Notes: generated by a model from the letters alone, not told the origin. A stretch of DNA of 64,000 nucleotides from an uncultured Streptomyces sp. (GCF_947488945.1 NZ_CANLBS010000019.1:62001-126000); one strand, 5' to 3'; shown: positions 24,970 through 35,316, counted from the stretch's first letter. Made by a program: numbers and translations.

Positions 24970-26127
24970 TCAGCCGCCGAGTTCCTGGTGGCGGGCGTTC
25001 AGCCGGGCCGTGCCGGACTCGGTCAGCGAACCGAACAGCCGCAGCCGGGAGATGCCGCCGTCCGGGAAGATGTCGATCCGCACGTGCGTCGCGGCGACCG
25101 GGTCGGCCAGCACGAAGCGGTGGTTGGTGTCCGGCTGGAGCCGGGTGCGGGGCAGCGCCTCCACCCACTCGCCGTCCTCGCCGTCGCGCACCGACAGGGC
25201 GGCCCAGCCCGCCGCGTTGCCCTTGAGGTAGGCGGTGTCGATCTCCACGGCCCGGATCTCGGACTGCTCCGCCAGCCGGTAGCGGATCCAGTCGTGGCCC
25301 GTGTCGCGCCGGCGGCGGGTCTCCCAGCCGTCGTCCATCTTCTGCGAGCGGCCCGGCCGGATGGTGTTGGTCGGCGGCGAGTAGAAGCGGTCGGAGGCGT
25401 CCTCGACCAGGCCGCCGTTCTCCAGGGCCGCCAGGTCGAAGGTGCCGAGCGCCCCGAGCCAGCCGGGGTCGGGGACGACCTCGCCGTACACCCGCAGCCG
25501 GGCGATCCCGCCGTCCGGATGCTGGGTGACCCGCAGGTGGGTGAAGTACTGCTCGGCGTCGACGGCGAAGCCGTTGGCCGCGTGCCCGCCGATCGGCGTA
25601 CGGGGTACGAGCGTCGTCCACTTCACGTCGGGGGCGAGGAGTTCCTCGGGCGACGGGGAGCCGGGGAGCGCGACCGCCTCGACGGAGACGGCCTGCGGGT
25701 AGTTGCCCCGGAAGTGCGCGGTGTCCACGATCAGTCCGCGTACGACGCCGGGCGCGCCGAGCCGGACGAGCGCCCAGTCGTGGTCGTCGGCCTCGGGGTG
25801 CGGGCGGTCGGTGCCGGTGCCGCGCCGGCGGCGCGTCTCCCAGCCGTCCATGATCTTGCCCTTGTGGCCGAAGCGCTCGGGGTCGAAGACGGCGGAGCCG
25901 GGGTTGAGCAGGTTCTCGCGCTCGGCGAAGAACTCGTCGTTGGCGGCGATCACGCCGGCGCCGAGCCGCCGGTCGGCGAGGTCCACGAGGTGGTCGAAGG
26001 GGAATCCGCCGGGGCCGGGGGTGCGGTAGTCCGCGTACGGGTCGCCGCCGCCGAAGGGGCTGGCGTCGCCGGTGTAGTGCGGGGTGGCGGTGTCGCCGGT
26101 GGCGTGCGGGGTCACGGCTTCCGTCAT
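24970..26127 (-). CDS. alc: Allantoicase
   Basis: 385 aa. It hydrolyses allantoate to ureidoglycolate and urea. Two tandem allantoicase (galactose-binding-like) repeats are plain. Each has the MDGWETRRRR / MDDGWETRRRRD segment, a VDTAHFRGN / IDTAYLKGN motif, and a HPDGGIARLRVYGE / FPDGGISRLRLFG end, roughly residues 45-216 and 226-375. The first about 35 residues are low-complexity and the true start may be a little downstream. It follows allantoinase with 1 nt between stop and start, so the two are one operon starting at the operator region near 27.6-27.7 kb. Confidence 0.96.
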   Translation of the reverse strand: MTEAVTPHATGDTATPHYTGDASPFGGGDPYADYRTPGPGGFPFDHLVDLADRRLGAGVIAANDEFFAERENLLNPGSAVFDPERFGHKGKIMDGWETRRRRGTGTDRPHPEADDHDWALVRLGAPGVVRGLIVDTAHFRGNYPQAVSVEAVALPGSPSPEELLAPDVKWTTLVPRTPIGGHAANGFAVDAEQYFTHLRVTQHPDGGIARLRVYGEVVPDPGWLGALGTFDLAALENGGLVEDASDRFYSPPTNTIRPGRSQKMDDGWETRRRRDTGHDWIRYRLAEQSEIRAVEIDTAYLKGNAAGWAALSVRDGEDGEWVEALPRTRLQPDTNHRFVLADPVAATHVRIDIFPDGGISRLRLFGSLTESGTARLNARHQELGG

Positions 26128-26128
26128 G

Positions 26129-27517
26129 TCACGGGGTCCTTACGTCGATGGTGGGTTGGTTCCTCTCCAGGAGGCGGCCCGTGGGTTCGCCGTGGACTCC
26201 GTCGGCCACGATCCGCGTGCCGCGCAGCCAGGTGGACTTGACGACGCCGTACAGCGTCTTGCCCGCGTACGCGGTCACCTGGTTGCGGTGGAACAGGTGC
26301 GCCGGGTCGACCGTGAAGGTCTCGTCCGGGGCGAGTACGGCGAAGTCGGCGTCCCGGCCCGCTTCGACGGCCCCCTTGCGGGTGAGCCCGGCGAGCGCGG
26401 CGGGGCCGGAGGACATCCAGCGCACCACGTCCTCCAGGCCGTGTCCGCGTCGGCGCGCCTCGGTCCAGATGGCGGGCAGGCCGAGCTGGAGCGAGGAGAT
26501 CCCGCCCCAGGCGGTGCCGAAGTCCGGGGTCTTGAGGTCGGTGGTGCACGGCGAGTGGTCGGAGACGACGCAGTCGATGGTGCCGTCGGCGAGCCCCTGC
26601 CACAGGGCGTCCTGGTTGGCGGCCTCCCGGATGGGCGGGCAGCACTTGAACTCGGTCGCCCCGTCCGGGACTTCCTCGGCGGTGAGGGTGAGGAAGTGCG
26701 GGCACGACTCGACGGTGATCCGCACGCCGCGCGCCTTGGCGGCGGCGATCAGCGGCAGGGCGTCGCTGGACGACAGGTGCAGCACGTGCACCCGGGCGTC
26801 CAGCCGTTCGGCGAGGGCGATCAGCCCTTCGATCGCGGCGTTCTCCGCGTCCCGGGGGCGGGAGGCGAGGAAGTCCGCGTAGGCCGGGCCGCCGCGCTGG
26901 GGAGCGGCTGCCAGGTGGTGCGGGTCCTCGGCGTGCACGATCAGCAGGCCGCCGAACCCGGCGATCTCGGTGAGCGCCCGGCCCAGCTGCTCCTGGTCCA
27001 GCTCCGGGAACTCCTCGACGCCGGACGGCGACAGGAAGCACTTGAAGCCGAACACCCCGGCCTCGAACAGGGGGCGCAGGTCCTTGGTGTTGGACGGGAT
27101 CGCGCCGCCCCAGAAGCCGGTGTCCACATGCGCCTTGGGGCCGGCGACCGCCTGCTTGGTGCGCAGGTGGCCGACGGTGGTGGTGGGCGGGAGGGAGTTG
27201 AGCGGCATGTCGAGCAGCGTGGTGATGCCGCCGGCCGCCGCCGCGCGGGTGGCGGTCCAGAAGCCCTCCCACGCGGTGCGGCCCGGATCGTTCACGTGGA
27301 CGTGGGTGTCCACCAGGCCCGGCAGCACCACGTGGTCGCCGACGTCCTCCAGCCGGGCGCCGGGGGGAGGCTCGGCGTCGTGCGGCAGGACCGCCCGGAT
27401 CGTTCCGCCGGAGACGGTCACCGTCGCGGGGCGCGTCCCCTCCGGGGTGACCACGCGCGTCGAGCGCAGTACCAGTTCCACGTCCGCACCGGGCACCCGT
27501 GCTCCTCGTTTCGCCAT
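26129..27517 (-). CDS. allB: Allantoinase
   Basis: 462 aa. This cyclic amidohydrolase opens allantoin to allantoate. Metal-site motifs are complete: LVDTHVHVNDPGR (HxH), the carboxylated Lys in FKCFLSPSG, IVHAEDP, VLHLSS and the catalytic Asp in VVSDHSPC. The NMPLNS-type loop (DMPLNSLPPTT) is typical of allantoinase, not dihydroorotase. ATG at 27517. First gene of the allB-alc operon, divergent from allR. Its upstream region carries both a tandem 15-bp operator pair and a 17-bp palindrome shared with other purine and glyoxylate genes. Confidence 0.97.
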   Translation of the reverse strand: MAKRGARVPGADVELVLRSTRVVTPEGTRPATVTVSGGTIRAVLPHDAEPPPGARLEDVGDHVVLPGLVDTHVHVNDPGRTAWEGFWTATRAAAAGGITTLLDMPLNSLPPTTTVGHLRTKQAVAGPKAHVDTGFWGGAIPSNTKDLRPLFEAGVFGFKCFLSPSGVEEFPELDQEQLGRALTEIAGFGGLLIVHAEDPHHLAAAPQRGGPAYADFLASRPRDAENAAIEGLIALAERLDARVHVLHLSSSDALPLIAAAKARGVRITVESCPHFLTLTAEEVPDGATEFKCCPPIREAANQDALWQGLADGTIDCVVSDHSPCTTDLKTPDFGTAWGGISSLQLGLPAIWTEARRRGHGLEDVVRWMSSGPAALAGLTRKGAVEAGRDADFAVLAPDETFTVDPAHLFHRNQVTAYAGKTLYGVVKSTWLRGTRIVADGVHGEPTGRLLERNQPTIDVRTP

Positions 27518-27561
27518 GTCAGGAATCCCGGAGGCCGCCGCGAAGGGGCACGGTCCGGGAT

Positions 27562-27578
27562 TTCAACGAACTGTTGAA
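27562..27578. promoter_or_regulatory. 17-bp palindrome (TTCAAC...GTTGAA class) upstream of allB
   Basis: TTCAACGAACTGTTGAA, with perfect 6-bp arms. It sits 45 nt upstream of the allB ATG. Related sites occur at 31028, 55961 and 58893. Unlike those, it is not clearly placed on a -35 for the flanking gene. Confidence 0.7.
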
Positions 27579-27678
27579 CGAACTGCTGTTGGAGTCTTCA
27601 TCGGCGATTCCCCGCCGTCAAGACCCCACCCCGGCGGCCCACCGGGCACCGGGACAGCAGGGAACGCCGCCTCGCGCA

Positions 27679-27714
27679 TTCCGTAAGGCAGAATCCTGTT
27701 TTCACCATACGGAA
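27679..27714. promoter_or_regulatory. Tandem 15-bp operator pair in the allB-allR intergenic region
   Basis: TTCCGTAAGGCAGAA (27679-27693) and TTTCACCATACGGAA (27700-27714) are separated by 6 nt, so the centres are 21 bp apart. The same arrangement precedes aceB, hyi and gcl. TTCC/GGAA palindromes suit an IclR-family dimer, so AllR is the prime candidate. On the allB strand a CAGTCT -10-like element (27722-27727) lies just upstream, as at hyi. Confidence 0.8.
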
Positions 27715-27865
27715 CATGAGAGACTGGGGGAAGATCTCCGTCCCATCCGGCGCGCACCCCCGCCGAGGGCGCTGACCGGCAGGAAAGCACGGCCCGAGCA
27801 GTGCGTCGGGCACCGACCGCCCGGTAGGCTGCAGCCTTGCCCACCGCTTCGAAAGGATCGTTGAC

Positions 27866-28672
27866 GTGCCGCCGTCCGACGCCAGCACCTCCGACTCCAA
27901 GCCCCTCGGCCCCAGCGGCGGGGTGCAGTCACTGGAACGCGCCTTCGACCTGCTGGAGCGGATGGCCGACGCCGGCGGCGAGGTGGGCCTGAGCGAGCTC
28001 TCCGCCAGCAGCGGCCTGCCGTTGCCGACCATCCACCGCCTGATGCGCACCCTGGTCGTCTGCGGCTACGTGCGCCAGCAGCCGAACCGCCGGTACGCGC
28101 TCGGTCCGCGCCTGATCCGGCTCGGCGAGTCCGCCTCCCGGCTGCTCGGCACCTGGGCCCGCCCCTGCCTCCAGCGGCTCGTGGAGGAGACCGGTGAGAC
28201 GGCGAACATGGCGCTGCTCGACGGCGACGAGATCGTGTACGTCGCACAGGTGCCCTCGAAGCACTCCATGCGGATGTTCACCGAGGTGGGCCGCCGCGTG
28301 CTGCCGCACTCGACCGGGGTCGGCAAGGCGCTCCTCGCGCACACCCCGGCGGACGAGGTCCGCGCGCTGCTCGCCCGCACCGGGATGCCCGCCGCCACCG
28401 AGAAGACGATCACCACCCCGGACGGATTCCTGGACGCCCTGGAGCAGGTCCGCCGGGCCGGCTACGCGGTGGACGACAACGAGCAGGAGATCGGCGTCCG
28501 CTGCCTGGCGGTCTCCGTCCCCCACTCCCCCACCGCGGCCGCGATCTCCATCTCCGGCCCGGCCGGCCGCGTCACCGACGCCGCAACCGAGCGGATCGTG
28601 CCGATCCTCCAGCAGGCGGCCAAGGACCTCTCCGTGACCCTCAACGCGGGGACGGCGACCGCGGCGGAGTAA
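27866..28672 (+). CDS. allR: IclR-family regulator of allantoin genes
   Basis: 268 aa from GTG 27866 with AAAGGA upstream. An N-terminal winged HTH (about residues 18-75: SLERAFDLLERMADAGGEVGLSELSASSGLPLPTIHRLMRTL) is followed by the IclR effector domain with GRRVLPHSTGVGKALLAH and the C-terminal IclR signature region GYAVDDNEQEIGVRCLAVSVP. From the literature, AllR of S. coelicolor represses allantoin-degradation and malate synthase genes and is relieved by pathway metabolites. Position, divergent from allB, supports the same identity. A TAGGCT -10-like element lies at 27825-27830. Its likely binding sites are the tandem TTCC/GGAA pairs in this window (inference). Confidence 0.93.
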   Translation: MPPSDASTSDSKPLGPSGGVQSLERAFDLLERMADAGGEVGLSELSASSGLPLPTIHRLMRTLVVCGYVRQQPNRRYALGPRLIRLGESASRLLGTWARPCLQRLVEETGETANMALLDGDEIVYVAQVPSKHSMRMFTEVGRRVLPHSTGVGKALLAHTPADEVRALLARTGMPAATEKTITTPDGFLDALEQVRRAGYAVDDNEQEIGVRCLAVSVPHSPTAAAISISGPAGRVTDAATERIVPILQQAAKDLSVTLNAGTATAAE

Positions 28673-29041
28673 GGACGGCCGGAGTGACGGCCACGGGGTG
28701 ACGGCTGCGGGGTGACGGCTGCGGAGCCTCGGTGCGGCGGCCGGTGACGCAGCCTCCGCGCGCCCCGTGCGTGTGGAGGGCGCACAGCGCGCGTCCAGGA
28801 CACCCGGACACGCGCCCGGAACACCCCGCACGCGTCGGGCGCGCCCCGTGCGCGCGGTACGCCTCCGGTACCGGCGCACACCCGTGGACGCCCGGCTGCG
28901 GCATGCCGGAGAGTCGGAAGCCTCCCCGGACGGCCTCCTGCGGCACAGGGCCCGCACTGCGGTTCCGCGCCCACCGGACCCTCCCGCAAGGACGCCGTTC
29001 CCCGCAGGCCGTCGAGCCGGCCCGCAGCGAAAGGCGTCCTC
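28673..29041. other. Non-coding stretch with short direct repeats
   Basis: 369 bases between allR and a secreted-protein gene. GTGACGGCTGCGG is directly repeated at 28698 and 28712, and GCGCGCCCCGTGCG recurs about 80 nt apart (near 28758 and 28838). No gene, RNA or confident terminator is seen. Confidence 0.5.
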
Positions 29042-29638
29042 ATGGCACATCCGGCCCGAACTTTCCGCCGCAGTACCGGCCGACCCGGGTTTCGCACCTC
29101 GTTCTCCGGCGTCTGCGCCCTGCTGCTTCTCGTCGTCGGCCTGCTGGCCTCGGCCGGTCACGCGCAGGCGCGCACGAACGGCCTGCTCGACGTGACGTGC
29201 ACCCCTCCCAGCAGTGCGAGCGTCACCTACAACCCGCCGTTGACCAACACGCCCCAGGTGAGCAGCGCTTCGCTGAACTGGCAGCTCGGCCCCTGCGTCT
29301 CCACCAGCGTGCCGGCACTCACCTCGGGCACGCACTCCGCGGTGAACCCGCCCCGGACACGCACCTGTCTGGAGCTCCTCAACACGGCCGCCGAGACCCG
29401 GACGATCACCTGGAACACGGGGGCCACCAGCACGCTGTCGCTGAACCGGACCACGACGGTCGCGGGCGCCGTGCTGGTCGTCACCTTCACCGGGACGGTG
29501 ACCGCCGGCCTGTTCGCCGGGGACACCGTCGTCGCCACCCAGACCGGGCCCGCGACCGACATCCTGCTGTGCACCCTCGGCCTCGGCTCGGTCTCCGGCG
29601 TCTACGCGCCGATGGTCGTGGAGATCACGTCCGTCTGA
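29042..29638 (+). CDS. Secreted protein of unknown function
   Basis: 198 aa from ATG 29042. An Arg-rich n-region (RTFRRSTGRPGFR), one hydrophobic segment (GVCALLLLVVGLLASAGHAQA) and an AQA cleavage site near residue 43 indicate Sec or Tat export. The mature part is a Thr/Ser-rich beta protein with four cysteines (TCTPPSS, GPCVST, RTCLEL, LLCTLG) that could form two disulfides. The spacing of Thr/Val strands suggests an immunoglobulin-like sandwich. I do not recognise the family, though similar secreted proteins are common in Streptomyces. No operon partner. Confidence 0.85.
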   Translation: MAHPARTFRRSTGRPGFRTSFSGVCALLLLVVGLLASAGHAQARTNGLLDVTCTPPSSASVTYNPPLTNTPQVSSASLNWQLGPCVSTSVPALTSGTHSAVNPPRTRTCLELLNTAAETRTITWNTGATSTLSLNRTTTVAGAVLVVTFTGTVTAGLFAGDTVVATQTGPATDILLCTLGLGSVSGVYAPMVVEITSV

Positions 29639-29782
29639 GCCCGTCCTCCCGGCCCTCCGCGGCCGGCCGGGCGCGCTGACGGCGGCCTACGGGCGGCCGT
29701 GGTCCCGGACATCGGGGTCACGGCCGTCCGCGCCGTCGTGAGGCAGCCGGTCCGCCGTCGGCAGGCATCCCCGCGGCGGCCG

Positions 29783-30097
29783 TCACTTCCGCGGCGGCTC
29801 GCCGAAGAGGTCCACCGCGTTCCGCACGTCCCGCAGCGTCGTCGCCAGGGCGCTCACCGAGCCGATCGCTCCCGCGATCAGCAGCAGGGAGCGGCGCAGC
29901 CGCGGTATCTCCGGGACCCCGCTGACCGCCATGGCGTCCAGCGCGGCCAGTTCCTCCTCCGCGATGCCCCGGTCGGGGAAATCGGCGGGGTGACCGGCCA
30001 GTTCACGGCGGAGCCGGGAGACGGCCGTACGTAACTCCGTGACCCTCGGGTCCTCGCCGTTTCCGGTCACGCGCTTGTGCCCCACGCTTCGCAACAA
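29783..30097 (-). CDS. Small conserved protein (DUF5955-like)
   Basis: 104 aa if the TTG at 30097 is used, which has GAGGGGGG upstream; the GTG at 30070 (VTGNGEDPRVTEL) is the alternative. The sequence has a helical N-terminal half (VTELRTAVSRLRRELAGHPADFPDRGIAEEELAAL) followed by one moderately hydrophobic helix (SLLLIAGAIGSVSALATTLRDV) ending in VDLFGEPPR. From memory this resembles the actinobacterial DUF5955 family, whose function is unknown. Transcribed alone. Confidence 0.72.
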   Translation of the reverse strand: MLRSVGHKRVTGNGEDPRVTELRTAVSRLRRELAGHPADFPDRGIAEEELAALDAMAVSGVPEIPRLRRSLLLIAGAIGSVSALATTLRDVRNAVDLFGEPPRK

Positions 30098-30325
30098 CCC
30101 GTTCCCCCCTCGTACGCCTGCGCGCCGATCGTGTCGGCCGTGCCCCGAAAACCTCGGTCAAGTGCTGCGGGATGCCCGCAAGTTAACGCCATCGAAGGTG
30201 AGTCGCGCCACTCTCCGAAGGAAAATCAGGGTTACCCCTGAGATCCCTCAGGGACACGGACAGTGAGGGACTCGGGGAAGCCGCGCCTGTCGCCCGTGCG
30301 GGCCGCGCGGTGGTATCCAGTCCCC

Positions 30326-30934
30326 ATGTGCACTCCCCCCGGCACCCCCTCCGTCGCCGGCCTGCTGCTCGCCGCGGGCGGCGGCCGCAGGCTCGGCGGC
30401 CGGCCCAAGGCCCTGCTGCCCCAACGGGGCCGCCCCCTGATCGAACACGCGGTGCGCGTCCTGCGGGAAGGCGGCTGCGGTCCGCTGCACGTGGTGCTGG
30501 GCGCGGCGGCGGACGAGGTGCGGGAACGGGCCGATCTCGCGGGGTGCGCGGTGACCGTGAACCCCGACTGGGAACAGGGCATGGGGTCGTCGCTGCGGGC
30601 CGGGCTGGCCGCCCTGCGCGGCACCGGGGCGGACGCGGTCCTGGTGCTCCTGGTGGACCAACCGGGCATCGGCCCGGAAGCGGTGGCCCGTGTGCGTACG
30701 GCGTCGGGCGGTGCGCGCGACGCGCTGGTGGCGGCCTCGTACGACGGCGGGCGGGGGCACCCCGTGCTGTTCGGCGCCGACCGCTGGGAGGGCGTGGCGG
30801 CGACCGCGGAGGGCGACCGGGGAGCCCGCGCCTATCTGCGGGACCACCGCGGCGAGCTCACCCTGGTGGACTGCTCGGACGTCGCACTGCCCCACGACAT
30901 CGACACACCCGAGGACTTGATCCGGCTGGAGTGA
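30326..30934 (+). CDS. MobA/MocA-like nucleotidyltransferase (molybdopterin cytidylyltransferase type)
   Basis: 202 aa from ATG 30326 (MCTPPGTPSVAG); earlier in-frame text lacks family similarity. It has the glycine-rich nucleotide-binding start VAGLLLAAGGGRRLGGRPKALL, with Lys in RPKALL, the VNPDWEQGMGSSLRAGL motif and LVLLVDQPGIG with the metal-binding Asp. These features match MocA, which attaches CMP to molybdopterin for xanthine dehydrogenase-type enzymes. Its place inside the allantoin block fits cofactor supply for purine oxidation, though no xanthine dehydrogenase gene is in the window. The ATG lies 9 nt after a TATCCA element, so the mRNA may be nearly leaderless. Confidence 0.88.
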   Translation: MCTPPGTPSVAGLLLAAGGGRRLGGRPKALLPQRGRPLIEHAVRVLREGGCGPLHVVLGAAADEVRERADLAGCAVTVNPDWEQGMGSSLRAGLAALRGTGADAVLVLLVDQPGIGPEAVARVRTASGGARDALVAASYDGGRGHPVLFGADRWEGVAATAEGDRGARAYLRDHRGELTLVDCSDVALPHDIDTPEDLIRLE

Positions 30935-31027
30935 GCGCGTTCGGGCGACACCGGGCAGAAGCCCCGAAGGGGCGGTGGCACGCGGCGCCAACTCCGCCCG
31001 GACTCTGTCGATCCGAAGAGTCTCGAC

Positions 31028-31044
31028 ATCAACAAACCATTGAA
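31028..31044 (+). promoter_or_regulatory. 17-bp palindrome overlapping the aceB -35
   Basis: ATCAACAAACCATTGAA. Its right half provides the TTGAA of the -35 element at 31040-31045. Same class as the sites at 27562, 55961 and 58893. Confidence 0.7.
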
Positions 31045-31068
31045 CTTCCACCATGAGGAAACTACTAT
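31040..31068 (+). promoter_or_regulatory. Probable aceB promoter
   Basis: TTGAAC (31040-31045), a 17-nt spacer and TACTAT (31063-31068). This leaves a leader of about 125 nt before the aceB ATG. The -10 falls in the 6-nt gap between the two 15-bp operator boxes. Confidence 0.65.
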
Positions 31069-31081
31069 CCACTGGTCAGAA
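31046..31081. promoter_or_regulatory. Tandem 15-bp operator pair upstream of aceB
   Basis: TTCCACCATGAGGAA (31046-31060) and ATCCACTGGTCAGAA (31067-31081) with a 6-nt spacer, the same geometry as at allB, hyi and gcl. A bound repressor would cover the -10 and start region. Confidence 0.8.
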
Positions 31082-31198
31082 GCCGTTCACCGACCGAACG
31101 GCTTCTCCGGCCCGCCTCCCGGCCCTCTGGCACCCGGTGCCGTTCGGCAGGTGGCGGCAAAGGCCCCGCACGCACCGCCGCAGAAGGAGTGACCGCTC

Positions 31199-32818
<1,620 letters not shown>

Positions 32819-32849
32819 CCGACCGCCACGACGTCACCCGCAGCACGAG

Positions 32850-32886
32850 CGCCGCACCCCGCCCCGCGAAGGGGCGGGGTGCGGCG
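32850..32886. terminator. Strong hairpin after aceB, shared with the LysE gene
   Basis: A perfect 16-bp stem (CGCCGCACCCCGCCCC at 32850-32865; complement at 32871-32886) with a GCGAA loop, 31 nt past the aceB stop and about 100 nt past the convergent stop at 32991. Confidence 0.92.
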
Positions 32887-32990
32887 CCGCGTCGTGGGCG
32901 CGGGCAAGCACCGGTATTGCGGTGCAATCCCGGCGTTCGCAGGCGAGTTGGCCGGGACCGGGGCCGGTCGGACCGTCTTCGGCGGTCGGC

Positions 32991-33635
32991 TCAGGCGGAG
33001 ACAGCCGTGCGGGACAGCGCGGTGCGCAGGGCGAAGACGCCGAGGAGGCCGCCCGCCGCGAACCGCTGGGCGGCCATGGCGCGGGGCCGGGCGGCCAGGA
33101 AGCCGGAGACGCGGGCCGCACCCAGCATGATCAGACCGTTCACACCGACGCCGACGACGATCTGCACCGCCCCGAGCTGGAGCATCTGCGCCCAGGCCGG
33201 GCCCGAGTGCGGGTCGAGGAACTGGGGCAGCAGGGCGGCGTACAGGAGGGCGATCTTGGGGTTGAGCAGGTTGGTCAGCAGCCCGGTGGTGAACAGGCGC
33301 GCGTCGGAGATCGGGGGCAGATCGCCCGCCGGGGCGAACGGCGAGCGCCCGCCGGGCTTGAGCATGCCCCAGGCGAGATAGGCCAGGTAGGCGGCTCCCG
33401 CGAGCTTGACCACGGTGTACGCCAGCGGCACGGCGGCGAACAACGCGGACAGACCGGCCGCCGCGGCCAGCAGGTAGCAGACGAAGCCCACGGCGGTCCC
33501 GCCGAGGCTGATCAGGCCCGCCCTGCGGCCCTGGGTGATGGCACGGGAGGCGGGGTGGATCATGTTCGGCCCCGGAATCAGGGCCATGCCCAGTTCGATC
33601 AAGGCCACGCCGGCAACCGCCGCCACTGTGATCAC
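32991..33635 (-). CDS. LysE-family amino-acid/metabolite exporter
   Basis: 214 aa from GTG 33635, preceded by TGGAGGT; longer in-frame starts give Arg/Gly-rich non-family text. Six hydrophobic helices include the LysE/RhtB hallmark IPGPNMIHPASRAITQGRRAGL in the first loop. FTTGLLTNLLNPKIALLYAALLPQF sits in the middle, where the NPK motif is diagnostic. The family exports amino acids, homoserine lactones or similar solutes by proton exchange. No regulator of the LysG type lies beside it, so its substrate is not inferable. Confidence 0.93.
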   Translation of the reverse strand: MITVAAVAGVALIELGMALIPGPNMIHPASRAITQGRRAGLISLGGTAVGFVCYLLAAAAGLSALFAAVPLAYTVVKLAGAAYLAYLAWGMLKPGGRSPFAPAGDLPPISDARLFTTGLLTNLLNPKIALLYAALLPQFLDPHSGPAWAQMLQLGAVQIVVGVGVNGLIMLGAARVSGFLAARPRAMAAQRFAAGGLLGVFALRTALSRTAVSA

Positions 33636-33833
33636 CGGTCGACCTCCAGGTCGTTCGCTCGGTACCGACGCGGAACAGGCCCGTCCCGCCGTGCCCGACG
33701 GGCCCGCCGCTCGTGCGGCGGCCGTCTCGCCCGCCGCAGCATACGGCCCGCGCGCCCGGTGGCTCCGCCCGCCTCCGACCGCGTGCCCGGCGCCTTTCCC
33801 CACCTCCGGCCGAGAACGTGATCCGCGCCACAC

Positions 33834-33860
33834 GTGTCACACGGTCCGTCCGGCCGGTGT
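33834..33860 (+). promoter_or_regulatory. Candidate ECF41-type promoter
   Basis: TGTCACA (33834-33840), 16 nt, then TGTC (33857-33860), 43 nt before the oxidoreductase ATG. The ECF41 consensus known from the literature is TGTCACA-N16-CGTC, so only one base differs. The downstream operon encodes an ECF41 sigma factor. Confidence 0.7.
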
Positions 33861-33903
33861 CCTGTGTGCAGACCCAGGAAACCGGGACCGGAGGAGAGAG
33901 ACC

Positions 33904-35172
33904 ATGAGTGAGAACACCGAGGTGGTCGTGATCGGCGGCGGGTACGCCGGCGTGATGGCGGCCAACCGTCTGACGCAGCGCGACGACGTGACCGTGACCC
34001 TGGTCAACCCGCGTCCGGCGTTCGTGGAGCGGATCCGGCTGCACCAGGTCGTCGGCGGTTCGCACGACGGGGTCGTCGCGTACCGGAAGGTGCTGGCGGC
34101 GGGCGTACGGCTGGTGGTCGACACGGCGGCGCGGATCGACACGGCCGGGCGCACGGTGGCGCTGGCGGGCGGCGGCACGCTCCCCTACGACTACCTGGTC
34201 TACGCGGTGGGCAGCGGCAGCGCCGACCCGCAGGTGCCGGGCGCGGCCGAGTTCGCCCGTCCGATCGCCTCCCTGGAGGAGGCGGAGAGGCTGCGGGCCG
34301 ACCTGGCGGCGGTGCCGACCACGGCCCCGGTGACGGTGGTCGGGGCCGGGCCGACGGGCATCGAGACGGCGGCGGAACTGGCGGAGACCGGCAGGCCGGT
34401 GACCCTGGTCTGCGGGCGGATGCTCGGCCCGTACCTGCACCCGCGCGCCCGGCGGGCGGTCGCCGGGCGGCTGGCCAAGCTGGGGGTGAAGCTCCTGACG
34501 GGCCCCGGCGCGCAGGTGACGGAGGTGACCGCCGACACGGTGCGGCTCGGTGACGGCCGCGAGGTACCGGGCGCGGTGACCGTCTGGACCGCCGGTTTCG
34601 GCGTGCCGGACCTGGCCGCCCGCAGCGGCCTGCGCACCGACGCGCTGGGACGCCTGCTCACCGACGAGACGCTGACGAGCGTGGACGACGGACGCGTCGT
34701 CGCCGCCGGAGACTCGGCCGCGCCGTCGAACCTCCCCTTCCGGATGAGCTGCCAGGCCGCCCTGCCGCTGGGCGCGCAGGCCGCGGACACGGTCCTGCGG
34801 CGGATCGCGGACGAGCGGCCGTCCCCGGTGAGCCTCGGATTCGTCGGCCAGTGCATCAGCCTCGGCCGCGCCGCGGGGCTCGTCCAGATCGCCCGCAAGA
34901 GCGACACCCCCACCGCGTTGCACCTGGCGGGCGTGCCCGCCGCGAAGGTCAAGGAGCTCGTCTGCGGGTTCACCGTCAAGCAGTTGGTACGGGAGGCCGC
35001 CAAGCCCGGTTCGCTGTTCTGGCTCAAGGACACCGGACGCGAGCGGGCGTTGGAGGGCCGCCGCCCCGTCGACACCTCCGCGGCAACGGGACCGACGGAA
35101 GCGGTGCGTCCGGAACCGGCGGTGCGGGCGGTACGGGAGCAGCCTGCCGGATCGGCCGCCGACGGGGCCTGA
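33904..35172 (+). CDS. FAD-dependent pyridine nucleotide-disulphide oxidoreductase (NDH-2-like)
   Basis: 422 aa from ATG 33904 with GGAGGAGAGAG upstream. Two Rossmann dinucleotide folds are seen: FAD site VVVIGGGYAGVMAANRL at the N-terminus and NAD site VTVVGAGPTGIETAAELAE near residue 143. The second FAD motif is VVAAGDSAAP near residue 266. No redox-active CxxC is present, so it belongs with NDH-2/AIF-like quinone or small-molecule oxidoreductases. ECF41 sigma genes typically sit beside such oxidoreductases (the COE group), and the next gene is an ECF41 factor 144 nt downstream. The promoter at 33834 suggests the sigma factor controls this gene. Confidence 0.92.
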   Translation: MSENTEVVVIGGGYAGVMAANRLTQRDDVTVTLVNPRPAFVERIRLHQVVGGSHDGVVAYRKVLAAGVRLVVDTAARIDTAGRTVALAGGGTLPYDYLVYAVGSGSADPQVPGAAEFARPIASLEEAERLRADLAAVPTTAPVTVVGAGPTGIETAAELAETGRPVTLVCGRMLGPYLHPRARRAVAGRLAKLGVKLLTGPGAQVTEVTADTVRLGDGREVPGAVTVWTAGFGVPDLAARSGLRTDALGRLLTDETLTSVDDGRVVAAGDSAAPSNLPFRMSCQAALPLGAQAADTVLRRIADERPSPVSLGFVGQCISLGRAAGLVQIARKSDTPTALHLAGVPAAKVKELVCGFTVKQLVREAAKPGSLFWLKDTGRERALEGRRPVDTSAATGPTEAVRPEPAVRAVREQPAGSAADGA

Positions 35173-35316
35173 ACGCCAACGGTGCGAACGGCACGGCCGC
35201 GAGCGCCCGGCCGTGCCGGGCACCGAAAGGGCGCGAATCCCGGAGGCGCACATGAAAGCCTTCGCCCAGCAGGCCGACCACGCGGGACCGACCGCGCAGG
35301 AGAGGAACCGGCAGAC

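Noticed and set aside
27746..27751. Possible -35 for allB
   Set aside because: At 17-18 nt from the CAGTCT element the bases do not resemble TTGAC, so I did not annotate an allB promoter.
30228..30243. TCAGGG-TTAC-CCCTGA hairpin between the small DUF5955-like gene and the MobA-like gene
   Set aside because: Only 6 bp long and in a divergent region; too weak to call a terminator or operator.
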